DNA of 64,000 bases from Cupriavidus taiwanensis (GCF_900250075.1 NZ_LT977071.1:908138-972137), one strand, 5' to 3'; numbered from the stretch's first letter, positions 8,401 to 17,497 are shown. The notes: generated by a model from the letters alone, not told the origin. Numbers and translations are program-made.

Positions 8401-9765
8401 ATGCAAGGCACACAGACCGCGCCGCTGGAGCGCGCCGTCCCAGGACAGGAAGCCGGCGCACCGGCGCAGGAAGAGACCCGCATCGTCGGCATGCTGGTGC
8501 GCCGGCTGATTCCGTTCCTGGCGCTGATCTACGTGGTGGCATACATCGACCGCTCGGTGGTCGGCTTTGCCAAGCTGCACATGAACGCGGCCATCGGCAT
8601 CAGCGATGCGGCCTATGGCCTGGGCGCGGGCCTGTTCTTTATCGGCTACTTCCTGTGCGAGGTGCCGAGCAACCTGGCGCTGGAACGCTTCGGCGCGCGC
8701 CGCTGGTTCGCGCGCATCCTGTTCACCTGGGGCGTGATCACCATGGCGATGGCGTTCACGCAGGGCGCGCACAGCTTCTACGTGCTGCGCTTCCTGCTGG
8801 GCGCGGCCGAGGCCGGCCTGTATCCGGGCATCCTGTACTTCCTGACCAAGTGGTTCCCGATGCGGCATCGCGCGCGCATCATCGGACTGCTGGTGCTGGC
8901 CCAGCCGATCGCGCTGATCATCACCGGACCGATTGCCGGCCTGGTGCTGTCGACGCAGGGGCTGTTCGGCATGTCCAACTGGCAGACGCTGTTCGTGCTG
9001 AGCGGGCTGCCGGCGGTGCTGCTGTGCGTGCCGACGCTGCGCATCCTGCCGGAATCGCCCGCCAGTGCCGCATGGCTGGCACCGGCCGAGCGCGCCTGGA
9101 TCGAGCGCGAGCTCGCCGCCGACCAGGCCGCCTATGCGCTCAAGCCGCATGGCAACCCGCTGCAGGCGCTCAGGGACAAGCGCGTGCTGCTGCTGTCGCT
9201 GCTGTTCCTGCCGTTCCCGCTCAGCATCTACGGGCTGTCGCTGTGGCTCCCGACCATCATCAAGCAGTTCGGCGTGACAGATGCAATGACCGGCCTGCTG
9301 TCGGCGGTGCCCTACCTGTTCGCCGTGGTCGGCCTGTACCTGGTGCCGCGCCACTCGGACCGCAAGGGCGAGCGCTACGGCCATATCGTGGTGGTGTCGG
9401 GGATGGCAGCGCTCACCATGGCGCTGAGCGCCTGGGTGCAGTCGCCGGTGCTGCAGTTCCTGTTTATCTGCCTGACCGCGTTCTCGATCTATTCGATCCA
9501 GGCGGTGGTATGGGCGCTGCCGGGCGAATTCCTGACAGGCGCCAGCGCCGCGGTGGGGATTGCCACCATCAACTCGCTCGCGAACCTCGGCGGCTACTTC
9601 GGGCCGTATGGGATCGGCGTGATCAAGGACGCCACCGGCAGCCTGGCGGCGGGGCTGTACTTCCTGTCGGCGATGCTGGTGTTCGCGGTGGTGATGGCGT
9701 TCGTGGTGCGCGCCGCGCTGCGGCCTGCGGCGCGGGCCGGTGCGGCGCAACAGGCCGCTACCTGA
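8401..9765 (+). CDS. MFS transporter, anion:cation symporter (tartrate/sugar-acid porter) type
   Basis: The 454-residue protein has about twelve hydrophobic segments. It shows features of the ACS branch of the major facilitator superfamily: YIDRSVVGFAK after helix 1, RFLLGAAEAGLYPG in helix 4 and a FLTKWFP segment. These porters import organic acids such as tartrate, glucarate, galactonate and phthalate. AGGAG precedes the ATG at 8401. It lies 80 bp after the dehydratase in the same direction, so uptake of the sugar acid is a reasonable role. Confidence 0.9.
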   Translation: MQGTQTAPLERAVPGQEAGAPAQEETRIVGMLVRRLIPFLALIYVVAYIDRSVVGFAKLHMNAAIGISDAAYGLGAGLFFIGYFLCEVPSNLALERFGARRWFARILFTWGVITMAMAFTQGAHSFYVLRFLLGAAEAGLYPGILYFLTKWFPMRHRARIIGLLVLAQPIALIITGPIAGLVLSTQGLFGMSNWQTLFVLSGLPAVLLCVPTLRILPESPASAAWLAPAERAWIERELAADQAAYALKPHGNPLQALRDKRVLLLSLLFLPFPLSIYGLSLWLPTIIKQFGVTDAMTGLLSAVPYLFAVVGLYLVPRHSDRKGERYGHIVVVSGMAALTMALSAWVQSPVLQFLFICLTAFSIYSIQAVVWALPGEFLTGASAAVGIATINSLANLGGYFGPYGIGVIKDATGSLAAGLYFLSAMLVFAVVMAFVVRAALRPAARAGAAQQAAT

Positions 9766-9774
9766 CCGCGGGCG

Positions 9775-10011
9775 TCATGGCCGCCGCTTCTTCCACTCGT
9801 AGTCGGGCGGCGGATCGGCCGCGCCGGCGCGGCCGACCGAGTCGGGGTTTTCCGAGCACAGCGTGACAAAGCTGACCGCCTCGCCCGCGTGCTGGCGCTG
9901 GCGCAGCGCTTCGGTAAAGCGCAGCGCCTCGCGCATGGCGTCGCTGGGGAACGACTGCGCATGCGGCGTCAGTCCTGTGCCGAGGGCTTCGGACCAGTAG
10001 ACCATGTACAT
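9775..10011 (-). CDS. Small protein of unknown function (78 aa)
   Basis: The reading frame starts at the ATG at 10011 (MYMVYWSEALGTGLTPHAQS) with GGAAG upstream on the reverse strand. The protein is 78 residues, hydrophilic and slightly acidic, with a charged C-terminal tail (DYEWKKRRP). No known domain was recognised. It converges with the MFS gene, with only 9 bp between the two stop codons. The good ribosome site and ordinary composition suggest a real gene. Confidence 0.6.
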   Translation of the reverse strand: MYMVYWSEALGTGLTPHAQSFPSDAMREALRFTEALRQRQHAGEAVSFVTLCSENPDSVGRAGAADPPPDYEWKKRRP

Positions 10012-10217
10012 AAGGCTTCCTTTTGCTTGCGCGGGTGGTGACCGGGTTGCTGCAACCTTCGTTCCCGCTGCCGCGGCGGCGCGCAAGAGAAGGGCGGGTG
10101 TGCCGGGGACCACGATTGCAAACCCTTCCTCCGCCTTTTGCAAGCTTTGGCATGGCGCGGGCACAATGGCGCTTGCCCCATGCGCCTGCGCCTCTGTGCC
10201 TTTCCCGTCTCGTTCCC

Positions 10218-10763
10218 ATGCCCGAACTTGCGCTGATACCCGCCACCGCCGCCGATGCCGACCGGCTCGCCGCCATGCACGCTGCCAGCTGGCAGCACAC
10301 CTATCCCGGCATGCTGCCGGAGGCCTACCTGCGCGATCAGGCGTACCCCGAACGCCTGGCGGCCTGGCGTGCGCGCATGCACGACGGCGCCGATGGCCCG
10401 GCCGAGGTCACGCTGGCGCTGGTCGACGGCGAGGCCGCCGGCTTTGCCTGCCTGTTGCCGCAGGCCGACCCGCGCTTCGGCATCTACCTGGACAACCTGC
10501 ATGTCCTTCCCGCTTTCCATGGCCAGGGGCTGGGCAAGCGGCTGCTGGCCCATTGCGCGCAACGTGTCATGCAGGGCTGGCCAGGGCAGCCGCTGTTCCT
10601 CTATGTACTCGAGGCCAATACGCAGGCGTGCGAGTTCTACCAGCGGCTGGGCGGCGAGGCCTCTGAGCCGTTCGAGGACGATTTCCATGGGCCCGACCTG
10701 CGCGTGATGGTGCGGCGCGTGACGTGGCCAGACGTGGCGGCGCTGGCCAGGCGGCTGGCGTAG
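10218..10763 (+). CDS. GNAT-family N-acetyltransferase
   Basis: The 181-residue protein has the GNAT acetyl-CoA binding motif V-P-FHGQGLGKRLL (about 99-112). A preceding strand (YLDNLHVLP) and a late FYQRLGGE segment are typical of the fold. The acceptor substrate is unknown. The start at 10218 fits the domain; upstream codons in the same frame look non-coding. The gene stands alone between two unrelated genes. Confidence 0.85.
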   Translation: MPELALIPATAADADRLAAMHAASWQHTYPGMLPEAYLRDQAYPERLAAWRARMHDGADGPAEVTLALVDGEAAGFACLLPQADPRFGIYLDNLHVLPAFHGQGLGKRLLAHCAQRVMQGWPGQPLFLYVLEANTQACEFYQRLGGEASEPFEDDFHGPDLRVMVRRVTWPDVAALARRLA

Positions 10764-10847
10764 AACTGCATGGCGGCGCGGCAGGCGTTGCCATGCCCCG
10801 CGCCACTGCCCTACCATCGCCGGCATGCCAACCGGAGACCACCCGCC

Positions 10848-11987
10848 ATGACCCTATCGATCGCTCGCCTGCCGCAGCCCGCCCGTTCGCAGCTGGCGCG
10901 CGTCCTTGCTGCCGCCAGCCTCGCGGTATTGGCGGGCTGCGCCGGCACGCCGGCCGTGCCGCCTGCCGCCGGCAACCCCGCCGGCCCCACGGCTGCCGCG
11001 CCGCACTGGCAGCGCGTGCATCTAGGCGCAGGCGCCGGCTATGACTTCCCGGTCTATGCCAACCACCGGCTCGACGGCGACCTGTCGCGCATCCGCGAAG
11101 TGGTGTTCGTCCAGCATGGCCTGCAGCGCAACGGCGATGACTACTATGCCGCGGGCGCCGAACTGCTGAAGGCCAGTGGCCGCAAGCCGGACGAGGTGCT
11201 GCTGCTCGCGCCCAATTTTCCCGGCACGCCGGACCAGAAGAAGGGCTTTACGGGCATGCCGCACTGGTCGGTGCAGGGCTGGCTCAGCGGCGAGGATGCG
11301 GTCGACGGCCCGGCCCGGGTCAGCTCGCTGCAAGTGCTGGACGACCTGCTGGCCTTCGTCACCGACAAGGCGCGGCTGCCGCAGGTGCGCAGGGTAACCG
11401 TGGCCGGCCACTCCGGCGGTGCGCAGATCGTGCACCGCTATGCGGCGCTGAACCAGGTCGACGAGCGCATCCGCGCGGGCGGCATCGATCTGCGCTACGT
11501 CGTGGCCAATCCATCGTCGTACCTGTATTTCACGCCAGTGAGGCCGGCTGGCGCCGATGGCAAGTCGTTCGCGCCGTATGACAGCACCCGTTGCCCGGAC
11601 TACGACAAATACCGCTACGGCATGCAGGACATGGTGCCGTATGCGAAAGGCGCCGACGGCATGGCACTGTACCGTCGCTATGCAGGGCGCCAGGTCACCT
11701 ATCTGGCCGGCACCGAGGACAACGATCCCAACCACCGCGTGCTCGACAAATCCTGCGGCGCCGAGGCCGAGGGCCCCACGCGGCTGCAGCGTGCGCGTGG
11801 CTACCTGCGCTACGAGCGCTATCTCGCCGGCCCGGGTCTGGTGATCCGCCACCAGGCGTATGAAGTAGTGGGCGTGGGGCACGACCAGGCGCGCATGTTT
11901 GGTTCGCAATGCGGGGCGCAGGCGGTGTTTGGCATGCCGGAGGCGGCCAATGCCGGCGGCGCGGCCTGCCGCGCGCCGCAGCTCTGA
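10848..11987 (+). CDS. Alpha/beta-hydrolase-fold lipoprotein
   Basis: The 379-residue protein has a signal peptide ending in a lipobox LAGC (Cys31). It therefore should be anchored to a membrane facing the periplasm. The nucleophile elbow is GHSGG with Ser189, and VQHG around residues 88-91 probably forms the oxyanion region. A late VGVGHDQARMFGS segment supplies a candidate catalytic histidine. Cysteines around DSTRCPDY and DKSCGAE may form a disulfide. The natural substrate is not known. Confidence 0.8.
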   Translation: MTLSIARLPQPARSQLARVLAAASLAVLAGCAGTPAVPPAAGNPAGPTAAAPHWQRVHLGAGAGYDFPVYANHRLDGDLSRIREVVFVQHGLQRNGDDYYAAGAELLKASGRKPDEVLLLAPNFPGTPDQKKGFTGMPHWSVQGWLSGEDAVDGPARVSSLQVLDDLLAFVTDKARLPQVRRVTVAGHSGGAQIVHRYAALNQVDERIRAGGIDLRYVVANPSSYLYFTPVRPAGADGKSFAPYDSTRCPDYDKYRYGMQDMVPYAKGADGMALYRRYAGRQVTYLAGTEDNDPNHRVLDKSCGAEAEGPTRLQRARGYLRYERYLAGPGLVIRHQAYEVVGVGHDQARMFGSQCGAQAVFGMPEAANAGGAACRAPQL

Positions 11988-12017
11988 GGCGCGCGCGCCG
12001 GATACGTTCATGGCAAG

Positions 12018-12042
12018 AAAAAACCCGCGAAGCTCGCGGGTT
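12018..12042 (-). terminator. Rho-independent terminator (minus strand)
   Basis: A 7-bp stem (CCCGCGA / TCGCGGG) with a three-base loop is flanked on its left by AAGAAAAAA. Read on the minus strand this is a GC stem followed by a T run. It fits termination of the small gene at 12106-12327. Confidence 0.75.
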
Positions 12043-12105
12043 CAAGTCCCTGCCCGCAGGATCGGGCTTGGAGGAGACAACCACAGGGAAAACGGTGGCG
12101 CGGGA

Positions 12106-12327
12106 TCAGCCCAGGTTGTATTTGACGACCTGTTCCTCGACGCCGACAAAACGTACCAGCTGGCGCAGGCCGCTGGGATATTCCTTGATATGGTGCCCGT
12201 CAGGCGTATCGGGCAGGCGGTAATAGACTGGCGCCTTGTCGTGCACTGGCGCAAGCAGGCCGAGCGGTCGCGCGTCGGCCTCCCAGGGCACGTCGCGGTC
12301 TTCGGCAAGCAGGATTCTTCCGGTCAT
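12106..12327 (-). CDS. Small protein of unknown function (73 aa)
   Basis: The ATG at 12327 is preceded by GGAG at a good distance, and the gene ends about 60 bp before its own terminator. Together these support a real transcription unit. The protein begins MTGRILLAEDRDVPWEADAR and ends VVKYNLG. It is mixed charged and hydrophobic, with no signal peptide, membrane segment or recognised domain. It is divergent from the PadR gene across a 313-bp gap. Confidence 0.65.
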   Translation of the reverse strand: MTGRILLAEDRDVPWEADARPLGLLAPVHDKAPVYYRLPDTPDGHHIKEYPSGLRQLVRFVGVEEQVVKYNLG

Positions 12328-12640
12328 GGACACACTCCAAAGTTGCTGCATGGTGCGGCCGGGGGCGGATGTTTTTGCTCGCACAGTTTCAATGTATGGA
12401 ATGTATGGCATGCAGGCGAAAAATGCCATTCAGCGTTTTTTAATTCTGTCTGGCGGGAAATTTCTTAACTGACAAAATCGACGAATATATCGCTGTCCGT
12501 CATATCGCGCCCCCGCCTTCGGGCACCGGCCGGCATTGCGCTACCATAGCGCCAGTTTTTGAAAGTGCGGTGACCGGCGCGCCTGCCGGCACGCTGTGCT
12601 GTCCGAATCCACTCCGATCATCCCCGCGCCCAGCAGACGC
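12328..12640. other. Divergent intergenic region, 313 bp
   Basis: This gap holds the promoters of the small minus-strand gene and of padR. It includes an AT-rich stretch (about 12415-12500), a tandem 9-mer AATGTATGG at about 12390-12407, and CGAATATATCG near 12480, which could be part of a PadR operator. No gene was recognised. Confidence 0.5.
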
Positions 12641-13186
12641 ATGTCGACCCAGCACGCCTTGTTGATCTCCCTGATCGAAAAACCCTCGTCCGGCTACGAC
12701 CTGGCGCGGCGCTTCGACCGCTCCATCGGCTATTTCTGGCATGCCACGCACCAGCAGATCTATCGCGAACTGGGCCGCATGGCGGACAGCGGCTGGATTG
12801 CCGCCGATGAAAACGACGCGGCGGAAGGCGAGGGCAACGCCGACCGGCGCAACCGCAAGAAGGTGTACCGGGTGTTGGCCGCGGGCCGTGAAGAACTGGC
12901 GCGCTGGGTGCTGGCGCCGGGCGCGGGGCTGGATCAGCGCGAGGAGATCCTGGTCAAGCTGCGCGCCGATGCGGTGATCGGCCCGCTTGGCCTGGGCGAC
13001 GAGATGCGGCGGCTGATCGCGCTGCACCGCGCCCGCCTTGAGACCTACCTGGCCATCGAGCGGCGCGACTTCTCGGCGCCAGACATGGACCGCGCGCAGC
13101 AACTGCGCTACGCGCTGCTGCAGCGCGGCATCCGCTTTGAAACCGACTGGGTGGCCTGGGGCGAGGCCTTGCTGCCGCTGCTGTAG
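12641..13186 (+). CDS. PadR-family transcriptional regulator
   Basis: The 181-residue protein opens with ALLISLIEKPSSGYDLARRFD, the typical PadR winged-helix start. It continues with HATHQQIYRELGRM and the KKVYRVLAAGREEL wing, followed by a C-terminal dimerisation helix domain (about 95-181). PadR proteins are usually repressors that respond to phenolic or xenobiotic compounds. The ATG at 12641 begins right at the domain. It converges with the nitronate monooxygenase-like gene. Confidence 0.88.
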   Translation: MSTQHALLISLIEKPSSGYDLARRFDRSIGYFWHATHQQIYRELGRMADSGWIAADENDAAEGEGNADRRNRKKVYRVLAAGREELARWVLAPGAGLDQREEILVKLRADAVIGPLGLGDEMRRLIALHRARLETYLAIERRDFSAPDMDRAQQLRYALLQRGIRFETDWVAWGEALLPLL

Positions 13187-13205
13187 CGGCAGCAAGGGTG
13201 CGCGC

Positions 13206-14201
13206 TCAGGCCAGGTCGACGGCGCGGGCGCCGGCCGGGCTGGCTTCGCCCAGTCCCAGGCGGCGGCGCGCCAGCGCGTACTCCTCGGCAAAGCGGCGCA
13301 CCAGTTCGGCGGCCGGCACCACGCGCTTGATCGCGCCGACGCCCTGGCCGGCGCCCCAGATGTCCTTCCACGCCTTCACGCTGGTCGAGCCGAAGTTCAT
13401 CTTCGACGGGTCCGATTCCGGCAGCGCGTTCGGGTCCAGCCCGGCGCGCTCGATGCTGCCGCGCAGGTAGTTGCCGTGCACGCCCGTGAACAGGTTGGAA
13501 TAGACGATATCGTTGGCGCTGCTGTCGACGATCATCTGCTTGTAGCCGTCCTGCGCGTTGGCTTCCTGCGTGGCGATGAAGGCCGAGCCGATATAGGCCA
13601 GGTCGGCGCCGGCGGCCTGCGCGGCCAGGATGGCGTCGCCGCTGGAGATCGCGCCGGACAGCAGCAGCGGGCCGTCGAACCACTCGCGGATCTCGTGCAG
13701 CAGCGCGAACGGCGACAGCGTGCCGGCATGGCCGCCGGCACCGGCCGCCACCGCCACCAGGCCGTCCGCGCCTTTTTCGATCGCCTTGCGCGCGAAGGCG
13801 TTGTTGATGACGTCATGCAGCACGATGCCGCCGTACGAGTGGACTGCGTCGTTGACTTCCTTGCGCGCCCCCAGCGAGGTGATCACGATCGGCACCTTGT
13901 AGCGCACGCACAGCTCCAGGTCATGCTCGAGCCGGTCGTTGGACTTGTGCACGATCTGGTTGACCGCGAACGGCGCCGACGGGCGCTCGGGGTGCTTCGC
14001 GTCGTGTTCCGCCAGTTCGGTGGTGATGCGGTCCAGCCATTCCTCCAGCTTGGGCGCGGGGCGCGCGTTCAGCGCGGGGAAGGAGCCGACCACACCGGCC
14101 TTGCACTGGGCGATGACCAGGTCCGGGTTGGAGATGATGAACAGCGGCGAGCAGACCACCGGCAGCGAAAGCCGGTTCTGCAGCTGGGCGGGAAGGGCCA
14201 T
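13206..14201 (-). CDS. Nitronate monooxygenase-type NAD(P)H-dependent flavin oxidoreductase
   Basis: The 331-residue protein is a TIM-barrel FMN enzyme of the 2-nitropropane dioxygenase/nitronate monooxygenase family. Visible motifs are LPVVCSPLFIISN at the N-terminus, VAAGAGGHAGT for phosphate/flavin binding, LLSGAISSGDAIL and YIGSAFIATQEA. Family members oxidise alkyl nitronates or act as NADH:quinone reductases. Its neighbour on the same strand is a SnoaL-like protein 69 bp upstream, which suggests co-transcription. Substrate is unknown. Confidence 0.88.
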   Translation of the reverse strand: MALPAQLQNRLSLPVVCSPLFIISNPDLVIAQCKAGVVGSFPALNARPAPKLEEWLDRITTELAEHDAKHPERPSAPFAVNQIVHKSNDRLEHDLELCVRYKVPIVITSLGARKEVNDAVHSYGGIVLHDVINNAFARKAIEKGADGLVAVAAGAGGHAGTLSPFALLHEIREWFDGPLLLSGAISSGDAILAAQAAGADLAYIGSAFIATQEANAQDGYKQMIVDSSANDIVYSNLFTGVHGNYLRGSIERAGLDPNALPESDPSKMNFGSTSVKAWKDIWGAGQGVGAIKRVVPAAELVRRFAEEYALARRRLGLGEASPAGARAVDLA

Positions 14202-14270
14202 GGGGAAGTCTCCTGGGTAATGTCGATGGATTCGGTGTAGCGATGCGGTGGCGCTGTCGCCCGGCGCGAG

Positions 14271-14702
14271 TCAGGCGGCGCCGGTCAGCACATCTTTCTG
14301 GCTGGCCAGGCGCGCCGCCATGGCGGCGGCCAACGCCTCCAGGCCGGAGCGCGGGCGCACCATGACCTCGAACTCGGCAATGCGGCCGGCGTCGTCGAAG
14401 CGGATCATGTCGATGCCCTTGAGCGCCTTGCCGTCCACGCTGGCGCTGAACTCCAGCACCACGCTGTGGCCGTCGTCGCTGACAAAGCTGCGGTGGTAGC
14501 GGAAGTCCTGGAAAACCTGGTTCACGGTGGTCAGCACCAGCGCGATGGCGGCGCGGCCGGGGTACGGCGTGTGCGCGACCGGCGAGCGGAACACCACGTC
14601 ATCGGCGACGATGGCATCGAGCCCGGCCATGGAGTGGGTGGCGATCATCTGGTGCCAGGCGTCGAGTGAAGCCTGGGCGGCGGGGAGCAGGGCAGTGGTC
14701 AC
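14271..14702 (-). CDS. SnoaL/NTF2-like fold protein
   Basis: A GTG start at 14702 gives 143 residues and has AGGAG upstream; a longer frame without a ribosome site extends to 14792. The protein has the NTF2-like pattern: an N-terminal helix, IVADDVVFRSPV, HTPYPGRAAI, FRYHRSFVSD and KALKGIDMIRFDDAGRI. Such proteins are small cone-shaped barrels with varied roles. It lies just upstream of the flavin oxidoreductase gene and may share its transcript. Confidence 0.78.
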   Translation of the reverse strand: MTTALLPAAQASLDAWHQMIATHSMAGLDAIVADDVVFRSPVAHTPYPGRAAIALVLTTVNQVFQDFRYHRSFVSDDGHSVVLEFSASVDGKALKGIDMIRFDDAGRIAEFEVMVRPRSGLEALAAAMAARLASQKDVLTGAA

Positions 14703-14908
14703 GGTGAGGTCTCCTGGCGTGGCGCTGTAGATTTGCTGCGATCTCTTTCCGGATTTATGCAACCAGTTGCATAGTGGGTCGAAAGGTAGCACGCGGCGTG
14801 GCCCGCTGCAAGCTCGGCGCGTGCATGGCGGCGCGCAGTGACGCGTTGTCTACAATAGTCGGGATCGTCCGCTGGCCGCCGGCCTGATGCGGCAGAGCAG
14901 GAGAATCC

Positions 14909-15931
14909 GTGACCACCAAGCCCAGCGACGCCCAGCTCGAGCAGGCGGCCTTGTTCGATGCCGACCTGGCCGCCTGGCGCGACCACCCCGAGCGCGCGTT
15001 CGACGGCTGGCTGGCGCAGCACGGTTTTCGCCCCGGCACCAGCGTGGTGTACCGCGCGATGTGGGGCAAGCTGCTGCGCTGGTCCGCCGAACGCGGGCTG
15101 CCGCCGCTGAGCTGGTCGGCCGAGCAGATCGGCGAATTCCTGGATGCGCAGCAGCTGCACAAATCGCACCGCTACCGTTATGCGCGGCTGATCGAACGTG
15201 TGTTCCACCACCTGTCCCGCTTGCGCGAGGGCATGCACAACCCGGGCAGCCAGGCGGTGCGCGCCCACCTGGCCGAAGGTGAAAACGACCCCACCGCCTT
15301 CCTGCTGCCAGGCGAGCGCGACCTGCTGGTGGCGCGCATCCTCGGCCCGGCCGGCGCGCCGGCTGGCGATACTGGCGCCGCGGCCTCGCCCACGCAATGG
15401 AAACGTGCCCGCGACGCGGCGCTGCTGGCCGTGCTGCTGGGCGGCGGCCTGAAGGTGGCGGAGGCGCGCGCGCTGCGCACCGACGTCATCGCCGACGGCG
15501 CGCCTGGACGGATGGCGCTGCGCATGGTGCGCCCGGACAACGGCCGCGCCTACACCGTGCCGCTGTTCCCGCTGGCGCATGCGCCGCTGCGCGCCTGGCT
15601 GGCGTTGCGCGAGGCCTCCGGCACGCTCGGCAGCCTGGTGTTTCCGGCCATGCCGACGGGGCGGCCGATGCATGCGGCGTCGGTCTACCGGCGCGTGGAA
15701 ATCCTGCTGGACGAAGCCGGCGTGCTGGCCGGGCGCAGCGAGCGCGCCTCGCCGCAGACCTTGCGCAATACCTGCGCAGCCATGCATTTCGAGGCTGGCA
15801 CCGCGCCCGCCGAGGTGGCGCAGTGCCTGGGCATGCGCGACCTGGAATCGGGCTGGCGGCTGCGGGCGGCGTATGAGGCCTGGCAGGCGCGGGCCGGGCT
15901 GACGGCGCCGGCTTCCGCGGCCTCTGACTGA
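14909..15931 (+). CDS. Tyrosine-recombinase-like protein with altered active site
   Basis: The 340-residue protein starts at a GTG with AGGAGA upstream. It has an N-terminal core-binding-like helical domain (about 20-120) and a C-terminal region aligned by eye to tyrosine recombinases. Expected catalytic residues are changed: the first arginine of the GLR-SE-L box is Lys182 (GGLKVAEARAL), the HxLRHT box reads QTLRNT (Arg286 kept), and the LGH box reads LGM (309). A tyrosine candidate is Tyr322. No mobile element, attachment site or repeats surround it. It may be a domesticated DNA-binding protein rather than an active integrase. Confidence 0.65.
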   Translation: MTTKPSDAQLEQAALFDADLAAWRDHPERAFDGWLAQHGFRPGTSVVYRAMWGKLLRWSAERGLPPLSWSAEQIGEFLDAQQLHKSHRYRYARLIERVFHHLSRLREGMHNPGSQAVRAHLAEGENDPTAFLLPGERDLLVARILGPAGAPAGDTGAAASPTQWKRARDAALLAVLLGGGLKVAEARALRTDVIADGAPGRMALRMVRPDNGRAYTVPLFPLAHAPLRAWLALREASGTLGSLVFPAMPTGRPMHAASVYRRVEILLDEAGVLAGRSERASPQTLRNTCAAMHFEAGTAPAEVAQCLGMRDLESGWRLRAAYEAWQARAGLTAPASAASD

Positions 15932-16087
15932 CCTCGTGGCGCGGGCCGCTGGGCCGGGTGCCAGGGCGCATCGTGGATAATAGGGACTTTCCCGAGCCCG
16001 GCGCCGTAGCGCAAGTTATTGATCGCGCACATGGTGCGCCGTCCGCCATCCGCAAACGCTGAACCGAATCGATCTACGCCATACGCA

Positions 16088-17107
16088 ATGCCCGAAACCC
16101 TGCTGCTGACCGGTGCCACCGGCTATATCGCCTCGCATACCTGGGTTGCCCTGCTCAATGCCGGCTACCACGTGATCGGCCTGGATAATCTTTGCAACAG
16201 CAGCCCGGCCGTGACCGACCGGCTTGCCACCATTACCGGCCAGGCTCCGCATTTCGTGCAGGGCGACGTGCGCGACCGCGCGCTGCTGGACCGCCTCTTT
16301 GCCGAGCACCGCATCAGCGCCGTGATTCATTTTGCCGCGCTCAAGGCGGTGGGCGAATCGGTCAGCCAGCCGCTGGCCTATTACAGCAACAACCTCGATG
16401 GCCTGCTGACGGTGTGTGCCGCCATGGGCGCGGCCGGGGTGAAACAGCTGGTGTTCAGTTCCTCGGCCACGGTTTATGGCAATCCGCACACCGTGCCGAT
16501 CCTGGAGGATTTCCCGCTGTCGGCGACCAACCCCTATGGCCAGACCAAGCTGATGGGCGAGCAAATCCTGCGCGACCTGGAAAAATCCGATCCGGCCTGG
16601 CGCATTGCCTACCTGCGTTATTTCAATCCGGTCGGCGCGCATGAAAGCGGCCTGATCGGCGAAGACCCGCGCGGCATTCCCAACAACCTGATGCCTTATG
16701 TGGCGCAGGTGGCGGGCGGGCGCCGCGACCAGCTGATGGTATTCGGCGGCGATTACCCTACCGTCGACGGCACCGGCGTGCGCGACTATATCCATGTCTG
16801 CGACCTGGCCGACGGCCACCTGGCGGCGCTCAATTATCTGGGCCGCCAGGGCCGCGGCATGACCGTGAACCTGGGCACCGGCCGTGGCTACAGCGTGCTG
16901 GAGGTGGTGCAGGCCTACCAGCGCGCCAGCGGCAAGCCGGTGCCGTACCAGATCGTGGACCGCCGCCCCGGCGATATTGCCGCCTGTTATGCCGACCCGG
17001 CACTGGCCCATGAGCTGCTGGGCTGGCGCGCGCAGCATGACCTCGACCGCATGTGCCAGGACTCGTGGCGCTGGCAGTCGATGAACCCGCACGGCTTCGA
17101 CGCCTGA
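16088..17107 (+). CDS. galE: UDP-glucose 4-epimerase
   Basis: The 339-residue protein is an extended short-chain dehydrogenase that interconverts UDP-glucose and UDP-galactose for surface polysaccharide synthesis. It shows the NAD-binding GATGYIAS (9-16; most GalE proteins have GG-GYIGS), FAALKAVGES, the catalytic SSSATVYG with Ser125/126, and Tyr150-x3-Lys154. The late RPGDIAACYADP segment is typical. The ATG at 16088 begins the domain directly. It ends before a strong shared terminator. Confidence 0.92.
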   Translation: MPETLLLTGATGYIASHTWVALLNAGYHVIGLDNLCNSSPAVTDRLATITGQAPHFVQGDVRDRALLDRLFAEHRISAVIHFAALKAVGESVSQPLAYYSNNLDGLLTVCAAMGAAGVKQLVFSSSATVYGNPHTVPILEDFPLSATNPYGQTKLMGEQILRDLEKSDPAWRIAYLRYFNPVGAHESGLIGEDPRGIPNNLMPYVAQVAGGRRDQLMVFGGDYPTVDGTGVRDYIHVCDLADGHLAALNYLGRQGRGMTVNLGTGRGYSVLEVVQAYQRASGKPVPYQIVDRRPGDIAACYADPALAHELLGWRAQHDLDRMCQDSWRWQSMNPHGFDA

Positions 17108-17132
17108 CCCCGGCCGGTTTTCCACCACGCAA

Positions 17133-17168
17133 AACAAAAACGCCACGGAAGTCTCCGTGGCGTTTTGC
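17133..17168. terminator. Bidirectional rho-independent terminator between galE and the H-NS-like gene
   Basis: A 10-bp perfect stem ACGCCACGGA / TCCGTGGCGT (17140-17149 and 17154-17163) has a four-base loop. It is flanked by an A-rich run on the left and TTTT on the right. It can stop transcripts from both convergent genes. Confidence 0.85.
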
Positions 17169-17188
17169 CGTCGGCCGGATCGCGCGCT

Positions 17189-17497
17189 TCAGCGGATCAG
17201 GAAGTCCTCGACCGATTTGCCCTGGGCCAGGGCTTGGGTCAGCCAGCCCGGGCGCTTGCCGCGGCCGGTCCAGGTATTGCCGGCGTTGTCGCGATAACGT
17301 ACCGGCACCTTGCGGTTGGCCGCCTTCTTGCCGGCCGGGGCCTTCGCGCCAAAACCCAGGTCTTCCGCGGTCAGGCCATATTGCTCGATTTTCTCGCGAA
17401 TATCCGCGATCACGGCGGATTGTTCGCGCGCCTTGATTTCCTCGGCTTGCTTCTGCAGTTCGCTGATTTTCTGAACGATTTCCTGATACGTCGCCAT
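17189..17497 (-). CDS. H-NS-family nucleoid protein
   Basis: The 102-residue protein has an N-terminal coiled coil (about 1-50) for oligomerisation. A C-terminal DNA-binding segment follows, with the H-NS family signature GNTWTGRGKRPGWL (about 74-87). Proteins of this type bind AT-rich DNA and silence acquired genes in beta-proteobacteria. It is a single gene with a long upstream region and ends at the terminator shared with galE. Confidence 0.92.
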   Translation of the reverse strand: MATYQEIVQKISELQKQAEEIKAREQSAVIADIREKIEQYGLTAEDLGFGAKAPAGKKAANRKVPVRYRDNAGNTWTGRGKRPGWLTQALAQGKSVEDFLIR

